Source of the DNA: Dokdonella koreensis DS-123
GTDB lineage: Bacteria > Pseudomonadota > Gammaproteobacteria > Xanthomonadales > Rhodanobacteraceae
Assembly (NCBI RefSeq): GCF_001632775.1
Contig: NZ_CP015249.1
Span: 4,382,620-4,446,619, forward strand
Length of the DNA stretch: 64,000 nucleotides
Direction: 5' to 3'
The position numbers and the translations under genes are program-made. Positions 27,201-34,280 of this stretch are shown here, in pieces (the stretch's first letter is position 1; every line of letters starts with the position of its first letter). The notes beneath the pieces are model-generated. The model was not told the DNA's origin. It searched no databases and saw only the letters and a program-made list of their open reading frames with translations.

Positions 27201-27763
27201 TCGGTCGCGTTGATGCCGCGCGTGCCGAACAGGATCGCGAATACCGCCAGCAGCAGCGCGATATAGAGCGCCGTGTCGGTCAGCACCGGGGTGTGCTCGA
27301 GCGGGCCGCTGCCGACCATGACGTCGAAGCTCATCGTCACCGCCTTGAGCTGCAGCGCCAGGTAGGGCACCACGGCTGTCACCGCGATCACCGTGACCAG
27401 TGCGCCGAGCACGTGCGACTTGCCGAACCGCGAGCCGATGAAGTCGGCGATCGAGGTGATGTTGCGTTCCTTGGCGACGACGACGAGGCGGCGGAACAGC
27501 CCGAAGCCGAACACGAACAGCAGGATCGGCCCCAGGTAGATCGGCAGGTACGACAAGCCGTCGCGCGCGGCGGTGCCCACGGCGCCGTAGAACGTCCAGG
27601 ACGAGCAGTAGACGGCCAGCGCGAGGCTGTAGACGATCGGGCGCAGCCAGCTGCGGTGCGGATAGAGCGGCCGCCGGTCGCCGTAGTAGGCCAGCGCGAA
27701 CAGGCCGCCCACGTAGAGGACCGAAACCAGCAGCAGGATCCAGCCTGCGATCATCGCGCGCAC
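24254..27763 (-). CDS. Symporter-domain hybrid sensor histidine kinase/response regulator
   Basis: Inner-membrane protein of about 1169 residues. Residues 1-520 form a sodium/solute symporter-like (SLC5) domain with about 13 transmembrane segments (YSLALAVYCSSWTFYGAVGT, GGFSAATGMVIVASVALATM). A PAS-type sensor region follows near 650-760 (VTFENMMQGISVVDADLRIV), then a coiled linker. The kinase core has phospho-acceptor His near 809 (LAAASHDLLQPLNAARLF), N box (LLRRILQNFLSNALRYTRQG) and G box (GEKGLGLGLAICDRMARLLG). A receiver domain ends the protein, with Asp near 1093 (DLILADYHLDADENGLDALT). The layout is that of CbrA/NahK-like kinases that couple substrate uptake or membrane state to carbon-use control. 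The start could be GTG 27763 or ATG 27754. No cognate separate response regulator is adjacent. The signal is unknown. Confidence 0.9.
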   Translation of the reverse strand: MRAMIAGWILLLVSVLYVGGLFALAYYGDRRPLYPHRSWLRPIVYSLALAVYCSSWTFYGAVGTAARDGLSYLPIYLGPILLFVFGFGLFRRLVVVAKERNITSIADFIGSRFGKSHVLGALVTVIAVTAVVPYLALQLKAVTMSFDVMVGSGPLEHTPVLTDTALYIALLLAVFAILFGTRGINATEHHHGMMLAIAVESLVKLLAFVAVGIYALTATDGLEVLARPVATVVDQGLPTGFVAQTVLAFAAIFCLPRQFQVGVVECENTADLARARWMFPLYLAIITVLVLPIVHAGAEAARGQAVSADAYVLWLPLAHGERLLAVFAYLGGFSAATGMVIVASVALATMVSNDLVMPALLRIRALRLEQRADLSSIVLAVRRVTIIALGLMAFAYYRSASHTQNLASIGLLSFAAVAQFAPALIGGLYWRSASRIGVIAGLVAGFTVWAYTLLLPTLAGAGWLPTGWVVDGPFAIGWLRPHALFQLSGWDPLTHGAFWSLLFNIGCLVFVSLRFHPSVDERLRAAAFLEPAVVRPPPVADWRGRVTVADLRTIAERIVGEDNTTRAFAEYAHSGGKPLAPDAYADRALLQYTERLLAGAVGAASARRMLTTALRGTGLDLSEAVAMLDEASQELRFNRELLAVTFENMMQGISVVDADLRIVAWNRRYLDFFDYPEGFVYVGRPVADLIRHNATSGLLGAGDSEEQVWRRLGHLRSARPHVFLRTRADGRVIETRGDPLPGGGYLTTFTDVTAYKRAEQALIEVNETLEQRVEQRTHQLSEALAAQEQAKRQAEAANQSKTRFLAAASHDLLQPLNAARLFTSALRHQPQLDTESERLAERIDTAFKTAEDLLDALLEASRLDAGKYRAEIGVVSVDEVIEPLKHQFGVQAGARGIRLQFFDSRAWVRTDPQLLRRILQNFLSNALRYTRQGSVLLGVRRHGDLLRIEVRDSGPGITADQQRVIFNEFHRGNQASPWGEKGLGLGLAICDRMARLLGHRLGVRSRVGHGSVFSVDLPRAPAPAAPPPREENRPQAIGIASGLHVLCLDNDATILDGMATLLTQWGISCDLAATTAEAMRATAARRPDLILADYHLDADENGLDALTRLRALCDPPPPGALITADNSAELSAQARQLGYVLLRKPVKPAALRAVIAHLGRRLPHPAATA

Positions 27764-27868
27764 GCCCGGGGCATCAGAACGGCCATTCTAGGTCAGGCGG
27801 CCGCGGGCGCGGCGTCCCGGGCGCGGCGTCCCCTTGACACCCCGGCGCCGGCCGCCAAGCATCGGCGC

Positions 27869-28615
27869 ATGTCCGACCTGCCGCTTTCCGCCGGCGGCGC
27901 CCGCAGCGCGCCGCCCCCGCTCGCCGACGACGAGATCCACCTGTGGCAGCTGCGCGCCGATGCCGGGCTCGGACCGCGCGGCGTATCGGCGCTGGCGCAC
28001 CTGCACCTGGGACGGCTGTTGAGCGCCTACAGCGGCGGCGGCCGGCCGCTGGCGATCGCGCGCGGGCCGCACGGCAAGCCCTACGCGCCGGAGGCGGGGG
28101 GCATCGAGTTCAATGTCAGCCACAGCGGCCACTACGTGCTGATCGCGTTCGCGCGTGGACAGCCGCTGGGCGTCGACCTGGAGTCGGTGGCCGGGCGTCG
28201 CCGCGCGATCCTGACGATCGCCGAGCGGTTCTTCGCGCCGGACGAGGCGGCGGCGCTCGCCCGGCTCGACGGCGACCGGCAGCACCTGGCGTTCCTGCGG
28301 TTGTGGACCTGCAAGGAGGCGGTGCTCAAGGCGATGGGTAGCGGACTGCACTTCGGGCTGGACCGGCTGCGGTTCTCGCTCGACGCCGACGGCCAGCCGC
28401 GCGCGGTCGCGCAGATCGTCGGCGATGCCGGCGACCCGGCCCACTGGCACCTGCACCGGCAGGAGGCCGCCGCCGAGACGGTTGCGGCGCTGGCCTGGAA
28501 CGGCCCGGAGCGGCGCGTACGGTCCCTGACGATCGGCACCGCGGCTGAATCGCCGGGGGGCGAGGCCGGGCCGCCTGCGACGGATCGGCCCCTGCCGACG
28601 TCTACGTCTGCGTGA
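27869..28615 (+). CDS. 4'-Phosphopantetheinyl transferase superfamily protein
   Basis: Cytoplasmic enzyme of 248 residues that would transfer 4'-phosphopantetheine from CoA to a serine of a carrier protein (Sfp/AcpT type, activating fatty-acid, polyketide or peptide carrier domains). Key motifs are FNVSHSGHYVLIAFA, the metal-binding GVDLESV, and LRLWTCKEAVLKAMGSGL (W-x-x-KEA). The length fits the Sfp-like group rather than the 120-residue AcpS type. Start at ATG 27869 (MSDLPLSAGG). Its TGA overlaps the ATG of the sigma factor gene (TGATG), indicating translational coupling. No carrier-protein or NRPS gene lies in the window, so the target is unknown. Confidence 0.88.
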   Translation: MSDLPLSAGGARSAPPPLADDEIHLWQLRADAGLGPRGVSALAHLHLGRLLSAYSGGGRPLAIARGPHGKPYAPEAGGIEFNVSHSGHYVLIAFARGQPLGVDLESVAGRRRAILTIAERFFAPDEAAALARLDGDRQHLAFLRLWTCKEAVLKAMGSGLHFGLDRLRFSLDADGQPRAVAQIVGDAGDPAHWHLHRQEAAAETVAALAWNGPERRVRSLTIGTAAESPGGEAGPPATDRPLPTSTSA

Positions 28616-29217
28616 TGGCCGATGGCAACCGACAACACGTGAGTCAGGGCTTCGGACAGGCGCTGGATCCGTTTACGCTCGAACGCGCGCGTCGCGGCGA
28701 CATGCGCGCGTTCGAGGTCATCTACGGCGTCTACGGCAAGGCCTGCTACAACCTGGCGTTGCGCATCCTGGGCGAGCCGGCGGCCGCCGAGGACATCGTC
28801 CAGGACGTGTTCCTCAAGCTCATGGACACGATCGGCAGCTACCGCGGCGACGCGCCGTTCGGTGCCTGGCTCAAGCGCATGGCCGCCAATGCCACGATCG
28901 ACCGGCTGCGGCTGGACCGGCGGCAGGGCGTGGACGATCCGGACGCGCTGTTCGCCAGCATGGGTGCCGCCGATCCGCCGGCCGATGCGATGGTCGACGC
29001 CTGGACGCTGCTGCAGCGCCTGCCGGCGCGCGCGCGCGCGGTGATCGTGCTGCACCAGATGGAAGGCTATACCCATCGCGAGCTGGCCGAGCTGTTCGGC
29101 CAGACCGAGAGCTACTCCAAGTCCGTGCTGTCGCGCGCCCTGCAGCGACTGCACGCCACCCTCGACGAGGCCCCCTCGCAGGCCGGCGTCGGTACCCCGG
29201 TGATTCCCCATGTCTGA
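28615..29217 (+). CDS. ECF-type RNA polymerase sigma factor
   Basis: Sigma-70 family protein of 200 residues. Region 2 runs over about 20-90 (ARRGDMRAFEVIYGVYGKAC, DIVQDVFLKLMDTIGSYRGD, FGAWLKRMAANATIDRLR). Region 4 covers about 130-185 (LLQRLPARARAVIVLHQMEG, YTHRELAELFGQTESYSKSV). Regions 1 and 3 are missing, as in the ECF group. The start is ATG 28615, overlapping the stop of the transferase gene; the adjoining GTG at 28612 is less likely. The downstream gene overlaps by 8 bp and encodes a one-helix membrane protein, so this is probably a sigma/anti-sigma pair, although the partner lacks a zinc anti-sigma motif. Target promoters are not evident. Confidence 0.88.
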   Translation: MADGNRQHVSQGFGQALDPFTLERARRGDMRAFEVIYGVYGKACYNLALRILGEPAAAEDIVQDVFLKLMDTIGSYRGDAPFGAWLKRMAANATIDRLRLDRRQGVDDPDALFASMGAADPPADAMVDAWTLLQRLPARARAVIVLHQMEGYTHRELAELFGQTESYSKSVLSRALQRLHATLDEAPSQAGVGTPVIPHV

Positions 29218-29689
29218 CCTGCGCTTCGCCACCGATCGCCTGTTTCCGCCCGTGCTCGACGGCCTGCCGGAGTTCACTCCGGATGCCGCGCTGTGGTCGC
29301 GGATCGAGTCCGCCCGCCGACAGCAGCTGGGCCGCCGCCGCTGGACGCGCGCCGGCGGCTCGCTGGCCGCCGCGGCCGTGTTCGCCGCCGCGCTCGTGGT
29401 GCTGCCGCGACCGACGCCAGCGCCTGTCGCTTCCGACGCGCTCGCCGGCCGGCTGCAGCAGTCGCAGGCGTTGGAACAGGAATGGTCCCGCCTCGACCCG
29501 CAACCGGCGCTCGCCGCCGGGATGCCGCCGGGTTCGGTATCGCTGCGCCGCATCGACGCCGCATTGCAGGCCGCCTACGATCGCGGCGCCGGCGACGAGG
29601 AGCTGGCACCGTTGTGGGAGGCGCGCAACCAGGCGTTGCGCGTGCTGATCGAGAACCGTCGCGATGCCGTGGTCACGGTCCGGATCTAG
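29210..29689 (+). CDS. Putative membrane partner (anti-sigma-like) of the ECF sigma factor
   Basis: Protein of 159 residues whose ATG at 29210 lies inside the sigma gene (8-bp overlap). The cytoplasmic N-terminus is about 48 residues (LPEFTPDAALWSRIESARRQ), a transmembrane segment follows at about 49-66 (GGSLAAAAVFAAALVVLP), and the outer part of about 90 residues is helical (GRLQQSQALEQEWSRLDPQ, ENRRDAVVTVRI). The layout and overlap are those of an anti-sigma factor, but there is no cysteine anywhere and therefore no ZAS motif. The role is inferred from position only. Confidence 0.7.
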   Translation: MSDLRFATDRLFPPVLDGLPEFTPDAALWSRIESARRQQLGRRRWTRAGGSLAAAAVFAAALVVLPRPTPAPVASDALAGRLQQSQALEQEWSRLDPQPALAAGMPPGSVSLRRIDAALQAAYDRGAGDEELAPLWEARNQALRVLIENRRDAVVTVRI

Positions 29690-29703
29690 TGCGAGACCTG
29701 AAG

Positions 29704-30669
29704 ATGAAGAGCCTGCGTAGCCAATCCCGTTTCCTCCGTCCCCTGGTGCTGGCCGTGCTGGCGCTGACTGCCGGGTCGGCCCTCGCGCAGCCGCAGACCG
29801 GTGCCTCGGCACCCGCGATCGGCGGCGGGTCGCCGGGCGAGGAGCGCCTGCGGCAGGAGCTGCGTGCGCTGATGCTCGACCTGGCGGCCTCCGGCGCACT
29901 CGCGCGCACCGGCGACGTCGCGCTGGAGATCGACGAACCGGCGCGCCGCGTCAACGACCTCGGCTTGCTGGTCGACAGCAGCAGCGCCGACCGCGCGCGC
30001 GACGGCTTGCGTGTGCTGGCGGTCACGCCGGGGGGAACTGCCGAGCGCCTCGGGGTGCGCGGCGGCGACCTGCTGGTTTCGGTCAACGCGCAGTCCCTGG
30101 CCAGCCTGGGTGCCGATGCATCGGGTCAGGCCCAGGCGGCGCGCGTGCTGCGCGACAACGTCTCGGCCGTGCCGGACGGCGATGCGCTGAAACTCGGCGT
30201 GCGCCGGAACGACCGGACGTTCGCGGTTTCCGGCCCGGTGGCCAGCGTCCACGTTCCGGCGGTGCGCCTGACGGTCGGTGCCGCGGCGAACGCCGGCGGC
30301 GGTACCTCATCGGCTTGCGGCCGCATCAGCGTCTTCGGCGACGCGCCGCGCAGCCAGGACCTGCATGCCGCCAAGCTGATCACCGTCGATGGCCGGCTCC
30401 CGGGCCCCACCGACGCCGCGGCGTTCCGCCTCGATCCGGGCGAGCACACGCTGACCGTCAGCGAGGGCATCGAATCGCGCTACCTGTCGTTCAACGAACG
30501 GCTGCGCAACGCGCAGTCCAACCGCTACAAGACGCTGACCGTACGCGTCGAGCCCGGTACCACGTACTTCCTCGCCGCCCGCCTCAACAAGGACAAGGTG
30601 TCCGAGTGGAAGGACGGCGCGTACTGGGATCCGGTGATCTGGAAGGAAGTCGCCGAAAGCTGTCGCTGA
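29704..30669 (+). CDS. Secreted PDZ-domain protein
   Basis: Exported protein of 321 residues. ATG 29704 is followed by a signal peptide (FLRPLVLAVLALTAGSALAQ); a GTG at 29690 touching the previous stop is an alternative start. A PDZ domain sits at about 95-175 (LRVLAVTPGGTAERLGVRGG, DLLVSVNAQSLASLG). The C-terminal 100 residues are beta-rich with RISVFGDAPRSQDLHAAKLI, LDPGEHTLTVSEGI and a KTLTVRVEPGTTYFLAARL strand pair, similar to uncharacterised envelope proteins. No protease catalytic residues are seen, so it is not a DegP/S-type protease. As the last gene of the sigma/anti-sigma set it may take part in sensing envelope state; this is inference. Confidence 0.78.
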   Translation: MKSLRSQSRFLRPLVLAVLALTAGSALAQPQTGASAPAIGGGSPGEERLRQELRALMLDLAASGALARTGDVALEIDEPARRVNDLGLLVDSSSADRARDGLRVLAVTPGGTAERLGVRGGDLLVSVNAQSLASLGADASGQAQAARVLRDNVSAVPDGDALKLGVRRNDRTFAVSGPVASVHVPAVRLTVGAAANAGGGTSSACGRISVFGDAPRSQDLHAAKLITVDGRLPGPTDAAAFRLDPGEHTLTVSEGIESRYLSFNERLRNAQSNRYKTLTVRVEPGTTYFLAARLNKDKVSEWKDGAYWDPVIWKEVAESCR

Positions 30670-30867
30670 GGTCTCGCGGCACGGCCTGCGGCCGCGGTGC
30701 GGCCCGCCCGGCTCGGCTTCACGAACACGCGCGGCCCTGCCAAGCTATGCGCCGGACATGCCGGCGCGCGGCGCTTCCGGTATCGCATGCCGTCGCGGAC
30801 ACCGCGGCCGGCGCAACGACGACCGGGTCTCGCGGCCGTCTCGACGAAACGCCGCCCAAGAGCAGCC

Positions 30868-31614
30868 ATGACCCTTCTCAGCGTCAACGTCAACAAGGTC
30901 GCCGTGCTGCGCAACTCGCGCGGCGGCTTCGATCCGGATCCGGTGCACGCGGCGCAGGTGGCGATCGCCAGCGGCTGCCACGGCATCACGGTGCATCCGC
31001 GACCGGACCAGCGGCATATCCGCGTCGAGGACGTCGCGCGCATCGGCGCGGTGCTGGACGGCGTGGAGTACAACCTCGAAGGCAATCCGTTCGCGCCGGC
31101 ACGCGGCAGCTACCCGGGATTCGTCGAGCTGGTGCGCTCGGTCCGGCCGGCCCAGGCCACCCTCGTGCCCGACGGCGACGGCCAGATCACGTCCGACCAC
31201 GGCTTCGACCTGCACCGCGATGCCGATCGGCTGCGACCGCTGATTGCCGAGCTCAAGGCCCTCGGATGCCGCGTGAGCCTGTTCATGGACGCCGGGACCG
31301 CCGGCATCGAGCGGGCCGCCGACATCGGCGCCGACCGGATCGAGCTCTACACCGGTCCGTTCGCGCAGGCCTTCGCCGCCGGTGACGCCGCGCGCGAGCT
31401 GGCCGCCTGCGTGGCGTCGGCCGGGCAGGCGCGCGCCGCCGGGCTCGGCGTCAATGCCGGTCACGATCTCAACCAGCACAACCTCGGTGCGCTGGTGCGG
31501 GCCATCCCGTTCCTGGACGAGGTCTCCATCGGGCACGCCCTGTTCGGCGAAGCCCTCTACGAGGGGCTCGCCGCAACCGTCGGCAACTACCTGGCGATCC
31601 TCAAGGGCGACTAG
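30868..31614 (+). CDS. pdxJ: Pyridoxine 5'-phosphate synthase
   Basis: PdxJ condenses 1-deoxy-D-xylulose 5-phosphate with 3-amino-2-oxopropyl phosphate to form pyridoxine 5'-phosphate in the DXP-dependent vitamin B6 pathway. The 248-residue TIM barrel shows [15 protein letters not shown] at the start, [16 protein letters not shown], the catalytic [10 protein letters not shown] region, [51 protein letters not shown] and the closing [13 protein letters not shown]. The start is ATG 30868, with AAGAG upstream. It faces the Ton gene group, with 39 bp between it and the last exbD. The same convergent arrangement is what I remember from Xanthomonas-type chromosomes. Confidence 0.95.
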   Translation: MTLLSVNVNKVAVLRNSRGGFDPDPVHAAQVAIASGCHGITVHPRPDQRHIRVEDVARIGAVLDGVEYNLEGNPFAPARGSYPGFVELVRSVRPAQATLVPDGDGQITSDHGFDLHRDADRLRPLIAELKALGCRVSLFMDAGTAGIERAADIGADRIELYTGPFAQAFAAGDAARELAACVASAGQARAAGLGVNAGHDLNQHNLGALVRAIPFLDEVSIGHALFGEALYEGLAATVGNYLAILKGD

Positions 31615-31653
31615 CCCGGACGGAGCGCTGTCCCGACGTAGGGCCGTGCGCGT

Positions 31654-32061
31654 CTACGGGACGGCCGGTGCCATGCGCAGATGGGTCATGCCGCTGGAGC
31701 GGGCGATCGCCAGCGCGTTGGCGACGTCGTCGTAGGCGGCTGCGGCCTGCGCACGCACTTCGAGCACCGGAGCCTCCGCTGCGGCCTGCACGGTTCGCTG
31801 CAGGCGCTCGGCCAGGCTCGCGCGGCTCACGGCGATACCGTCCAGGTACCACTCGCCGGTATCCATGATCGACAGCTTCAGCACGGCGGGGTCGGTCTGC
31901 GCGGGCGTATCCGAACCGGCCAGCGGCAGCGTGATCTGCCGGGTCACCACCGGTGCCGCGATCATGAAGATCACCAGCAGGGCCAGCATCACGTCGATCA
32001 ACGGGGTGATGTTGATCTCGGCCTGGGGGTCGACACGCTGAAACGAGATTGCACGCGCCAT
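31654..32061 (-). CDS. ExbD/TolR family protein (second exbD copy)
   Basis: Protein of 135 residues with one N-terminal transmembrane helix, INITPLIDVMLALLVIFMIA, whose Asp is the proton-pathway residue of ExbD/TolR. The periplasmic domain follows (ITLPLAGSDTPA, WYLDGIAVSRASLAERLQR). Start at ATG 32061 with GAGGAG 8 bp upstream. It stands 161 bp behind the first exbD, and a strong terminator-like hairpin lies between, so it may be expressed separately or at lower level. Two ExbD-like proteins next to tonB-exbB are known from Xanthomonas, where the second has been linked to host-related functions rather than iron uptake. Whether that holds here is unknown. Confidence 0.9.
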   Translation of the reverse strand: MARAISFQRVDPQAEINITPLIDVMLALLVIFMIAAPVVTRQITLPLAGSDTPAQTDPAVLKLSIMDTGEWYLDGIAVSRASLAERLQRTVQAAAEAPVLEVRAQAAAAYDDVANALAIARSSGMTHLRMAPAVP

Positions 32062-32153
32062 GGCGCATCTCCTCACGGGGGCGACGAGAGGCATCGTACG
32101 CCGGCCGCGGGCAATCGGCCACACGGGTGCCGGCCGGGCATGGGCCGTGGAAC

Positions 32154-32187
32154 GCAAAACGGCGCCGGAGGACGTCCGGCGCCGTTC
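32154..32187 (-). terminator. Rho-independent terminator between the two exbD genes
   Basis: Stem CGGCGCCGGA (32160-32169) pairs with TCCGGCGCCG (32175-32184), extended by two A-T pairs, with a 5-base loop. On the minus strand it is followed by TTTT. It lies 37 bp behind exbD, the classic form for intrinsic termination. Confidence 0.8.
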
Positions 32188-32222
32188 GATGCTCGCCCGC
32201 CCGGAGGACGGGTACCGCGCGA

Positions 32223-32639
32223 TCAGTCGGTCGCGGCGGTGATGAAGCCGATCTTGACCATGCCCGCGGTCTTGGCGTTGGCCATGACCGTGGCGATCAG
32301 CTGGTACTGCGTGGTCTTGTCCGCGCGGATCTGCAGTTCCGGCTGCGGCTGCTTCTGGGCAGCCACGCGCAGCTGGGCCTGCAGCATCGCCTCGGTGATC
32401 GGCTCGTCGTTCCAGTACAGATCACCGGTTTCCTTGACGGCCAGATCGATCGGTTCCGGCGGATTCTCGGTCTGGACGTTGGGATTGGCCTGCGGCAGGT
32501 CGATGCGGATCTTGTGCGACATCAACGGCGCCGTGATCATGAAGATGATCAGGAGCACCAGCATCACGTCGACGAGCGGCGTGACGTTGATTTCCGACAT
32601 CGGGGCGCCACTGCCCCCCGAACCCGAACTGAATGCCAT
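32223..32639 (-). CDS. exbD: Biopolymer transport protein ExbD
   Basis: ExbD, 138 residues, the stator partner of ExbB that uses the proton gradient to energise TonB. The single transmembrane helix carries INVTPLVDVMLVLLIIFMI with the essential Asp, followed by a periplasmic domain (IRIDLPQANPNVQTENPPEP, ELQIRADKTTQYQLIATVM) and a short Gly/Ser-rich cytoplasmic start. The ATG has AGGAAG 7 bp upstream. It follows exbB by 3 bp, so the two are certainly one transcription unit. Confidence 0.94.
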   Translation of the reverse strand: MAFSSGSGGSGAPMSEINVTPLVDVMLVLLIIFMITAPLMSHKIRIDLPQANPNVQTENPPEPIDLAVKETGDLYWNDEPITEAMLQAQLRVAAQKQPQPELQIRADKTTQYQLIATVMANAKTAGMVKIGFITAATD

Positions 32640-32642
32640 GAC

Positions 32643-33425
32643 TTACTTCCTCGCGGTTTGGACCGACGCGACCGCACCGCTCTCGATGCGCGAACCGGTT
32701 GCAAAGAAATCGTGCAGGTCGTGGGCGAATTCGTCGAAGCGGGCGTAGGTCAGGCGGTTGGAGCGCACGTAGAAGTTGTACGCGAGCACCGCCGGAATCG
32801 CGACGAACAGACCGAACGCCGTCATGATCAGCGCCTCGCCGACCGGGCCGGCGACCGCTTCCATCGAGGCGTTGCCCGATGCGGCGATCTTGATCAGCGC
32901 GTGGTAGATGCCCCACACGGTACCGAGCAGGCCGACGAACGGGGCCGACGAACCGACCGTGGCGAGCACGGTGAGGCCGGTCTCCAGACGCATGCTCTCA
33001 CGCGAGACGGCCTGGCGCAGCGCGCGATCGATGAACTCCGAGCGGCTGAGCGCGTCGACCAGACGGCTGCCTTCGCTGCGCTGGTGGTGCGCGGCGGCGG
33101 ATGCACAGTCGAGCGCGATCTTCGAGAACGGCTCGGCCTTGGGCTGCTCTTCCATGAAACGAACGGCGTCCTGCGTCGAGGGCGTGTCCCAGAACGTGCT
33201 GATGACGCGCTCCATGCGAGCACGAATCATCGTGTTACGCAGGAAGTTGGCGACGATGTAGAACCACGACATCAGCGACATCAGGACCAGCGTGACGAAC
33301 ACGATCCAACCAAGCGGGTCGAAATTCTGGATCAGATGGTCGAAACCCATCTGGTTCAGGGCTTCGGCGTTGGATCCACCCGGGGCCGATCCACCGGCCG
33401 GAGTCTGCGAGGCATCTTGCAACAT
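32643..33425 (-). CDS. exbB: Biopolymer transport protein ExbB
   Basis: ExbB, 260 residues, the pentameric inner-membrane channel of the TonB motor (MotA/TolQ/ExbB family). The first transmembrane segment is at about 40-62 (IVFVTLVLMSLMSWFYIVA). The cytoplasmic loop contains MRLETGLTVLATVGSSAPFV, which leads into GLLGTVWGIYHALIKIA, and the last segment is GEALIMTAFGLFVAIPAVLA, the hallmark of the family. It sits between tonB and exbD with gaps of 17 and 3 bp. AAGGG precedes the ATG. Confidence 0.95.
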   Translation of the reverse strand: MLQDASQTPAGGSAPGGSNAEALNQMGFDHLIQNFDPLGWIVFVTLVLMSLMSWFYIVANFLRNTMIRARMERVISTFWDTPSTQDAVRFMEEQPKAEPFSKIALDCASAAAHHQRSEGSRLVDALSRSEFIDRALRQAVSRESMRLETGLTVLATVGSSAPFVGLLGTVWGIYHALIKIAASGNASMEAVAGPVGEALIMTAFGLFVAIPAVLAYNFYVRSNRLTYARFDEFAHDLHDFFATGSRIESGAVASVQTARK

Positions 33426-33442
33426 GACGTTTTACCCTTTGA

Positions 33443-34108
33443 TCACTGTTCGGAAAGATCAAACTTGATTGGCACCAGCACATACCCACGGGTGGGCTTG
33501 CCGTCCTTTACGCCCGGGTTGAACACCCAGGTTTTCACGGCGGCAATCGCGGCCTGATCGAGCAGACGCGAACCGCTGGATTTCTCGACCGTGACATCTT
33601 CCGGCTCGCCGGTCGGACCCACCAGCACCTTCAGCATGGTCGTGCCCTGCTGGTGCTGGCGAATCGCCTGCGGCGGATAGCGCGGCGGACGCATGCGACG
33701 GTAGCTGACATTCTCGCTGGGCGCGATGTCGGAGGGCGGCGCCGGGGGGGCCGGAGGTGCCGGCGGCGGCGCGGGCACCGCCATCGGCGAGGCCTCTTCG
33801 ACGACCACGACCGGCGGCGGCTCCGGTGGCGGAGTCGGCGGCGGCTTGATCTTCTCGATCACCTTCGGCGGCGGCCGCTTGGGCGGCTCCGGCGGCGGCG
33901 GTGGTGGTGGTGGCGGCGGCGGCGGCGGCTCGATGAACTCGACGACGACCTTGTTGTCCTTGGGCTTCTCTTTCGGCGGCGGCGGTGCCGCCGGCGTCAG
34001 CAGAAGCGCGAACGCGAAGGTGTGCAGAGCGAACGCCGTGGACAGCGCCGTGACGCGCCGCCAGCTCCAGGTGGCCGGGCTGTTTCCGATTTGATTGGTG
34101 TCTGACAT
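33443..34108 (-). CDS. tonB: Energy transducer TonB
   Basis: TonB, 221 residues. The N-terminal anchor (ALSTAFALHTFAFALLL) includes the His expected for coupling to ExbB/ExbD. The periplasm-spanning linker is extremely Pro-rich, with one uninterrupted run of 13 prolines and several Pro/Lys and Pro/Glu blocks. The C-terminal domain (about 140-221) has RYPPQAIRQHQQGTTMLKVL, PTGEPEDVTVEKSSGSRLLD and VKTWVFNPGVKDGKP, the usual TonB fold that contacts outer-membrane receptors. It is first in the tonB-exbB-exbD unit. I see no clear Fur box in the 172 bp upstream. Confidence 0.93.
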   Translation of the reverse strand: MSDTNQIGNSPATWSWRRVTALSTAFALHTFAFALLLTPAAPPPPKEKPKDNKVVVEFIEPPPPPPPPPPPPPEPPKRPPPKVIEKIKPPPTPPPEPPPVVVVEEASPMAVPAPPPAPPAPPAPPSDIAPSENVSYRRMRPPRYPPQAIRQHQQGTTMLKVLVGPTGEPEDVTVEKSSGSRLLDQAAIAAVKTWVFNPGVKDGKPTRGYVLVPIKFDLSEQ

Positions 34109-34280
34109 CAGCTATGGACCAGCGATATTGATGTGCCGACCGTCCGTGTCGTATTGCTCATGCGCAGTTCAGTCAGTAATCGGAACAGCGAGCCCTGCAC
34201 GGTACAACAGCGGGGCTGCGTCACACAAGAGTTGATCCCGTTACGAAAATTCATAGTCGTCCAGTGCCCGAAGCCCTTGC

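Noticed and set aside
24131..28615. Very long plus-strand open frame antisense to the histidine kinase
   Set aside because: Arg/Gln/Val-rich low-complexity translation typical of the antisense of GC-rich genes; only its last 249 codons (from ATG 27869) form a real gene, the phosphopantetheinyl transferase.
33880..33940. GGC/GGT repeat tract as a tandem repeat locus
   Set aside because: It encodes the Pro-rich linker of TonB and needs no other explanation.
34109..34280. Fur box before tonB
   Set aside because: No match to the GATAATGATAATCATTATC pattern that I would accept by eye.
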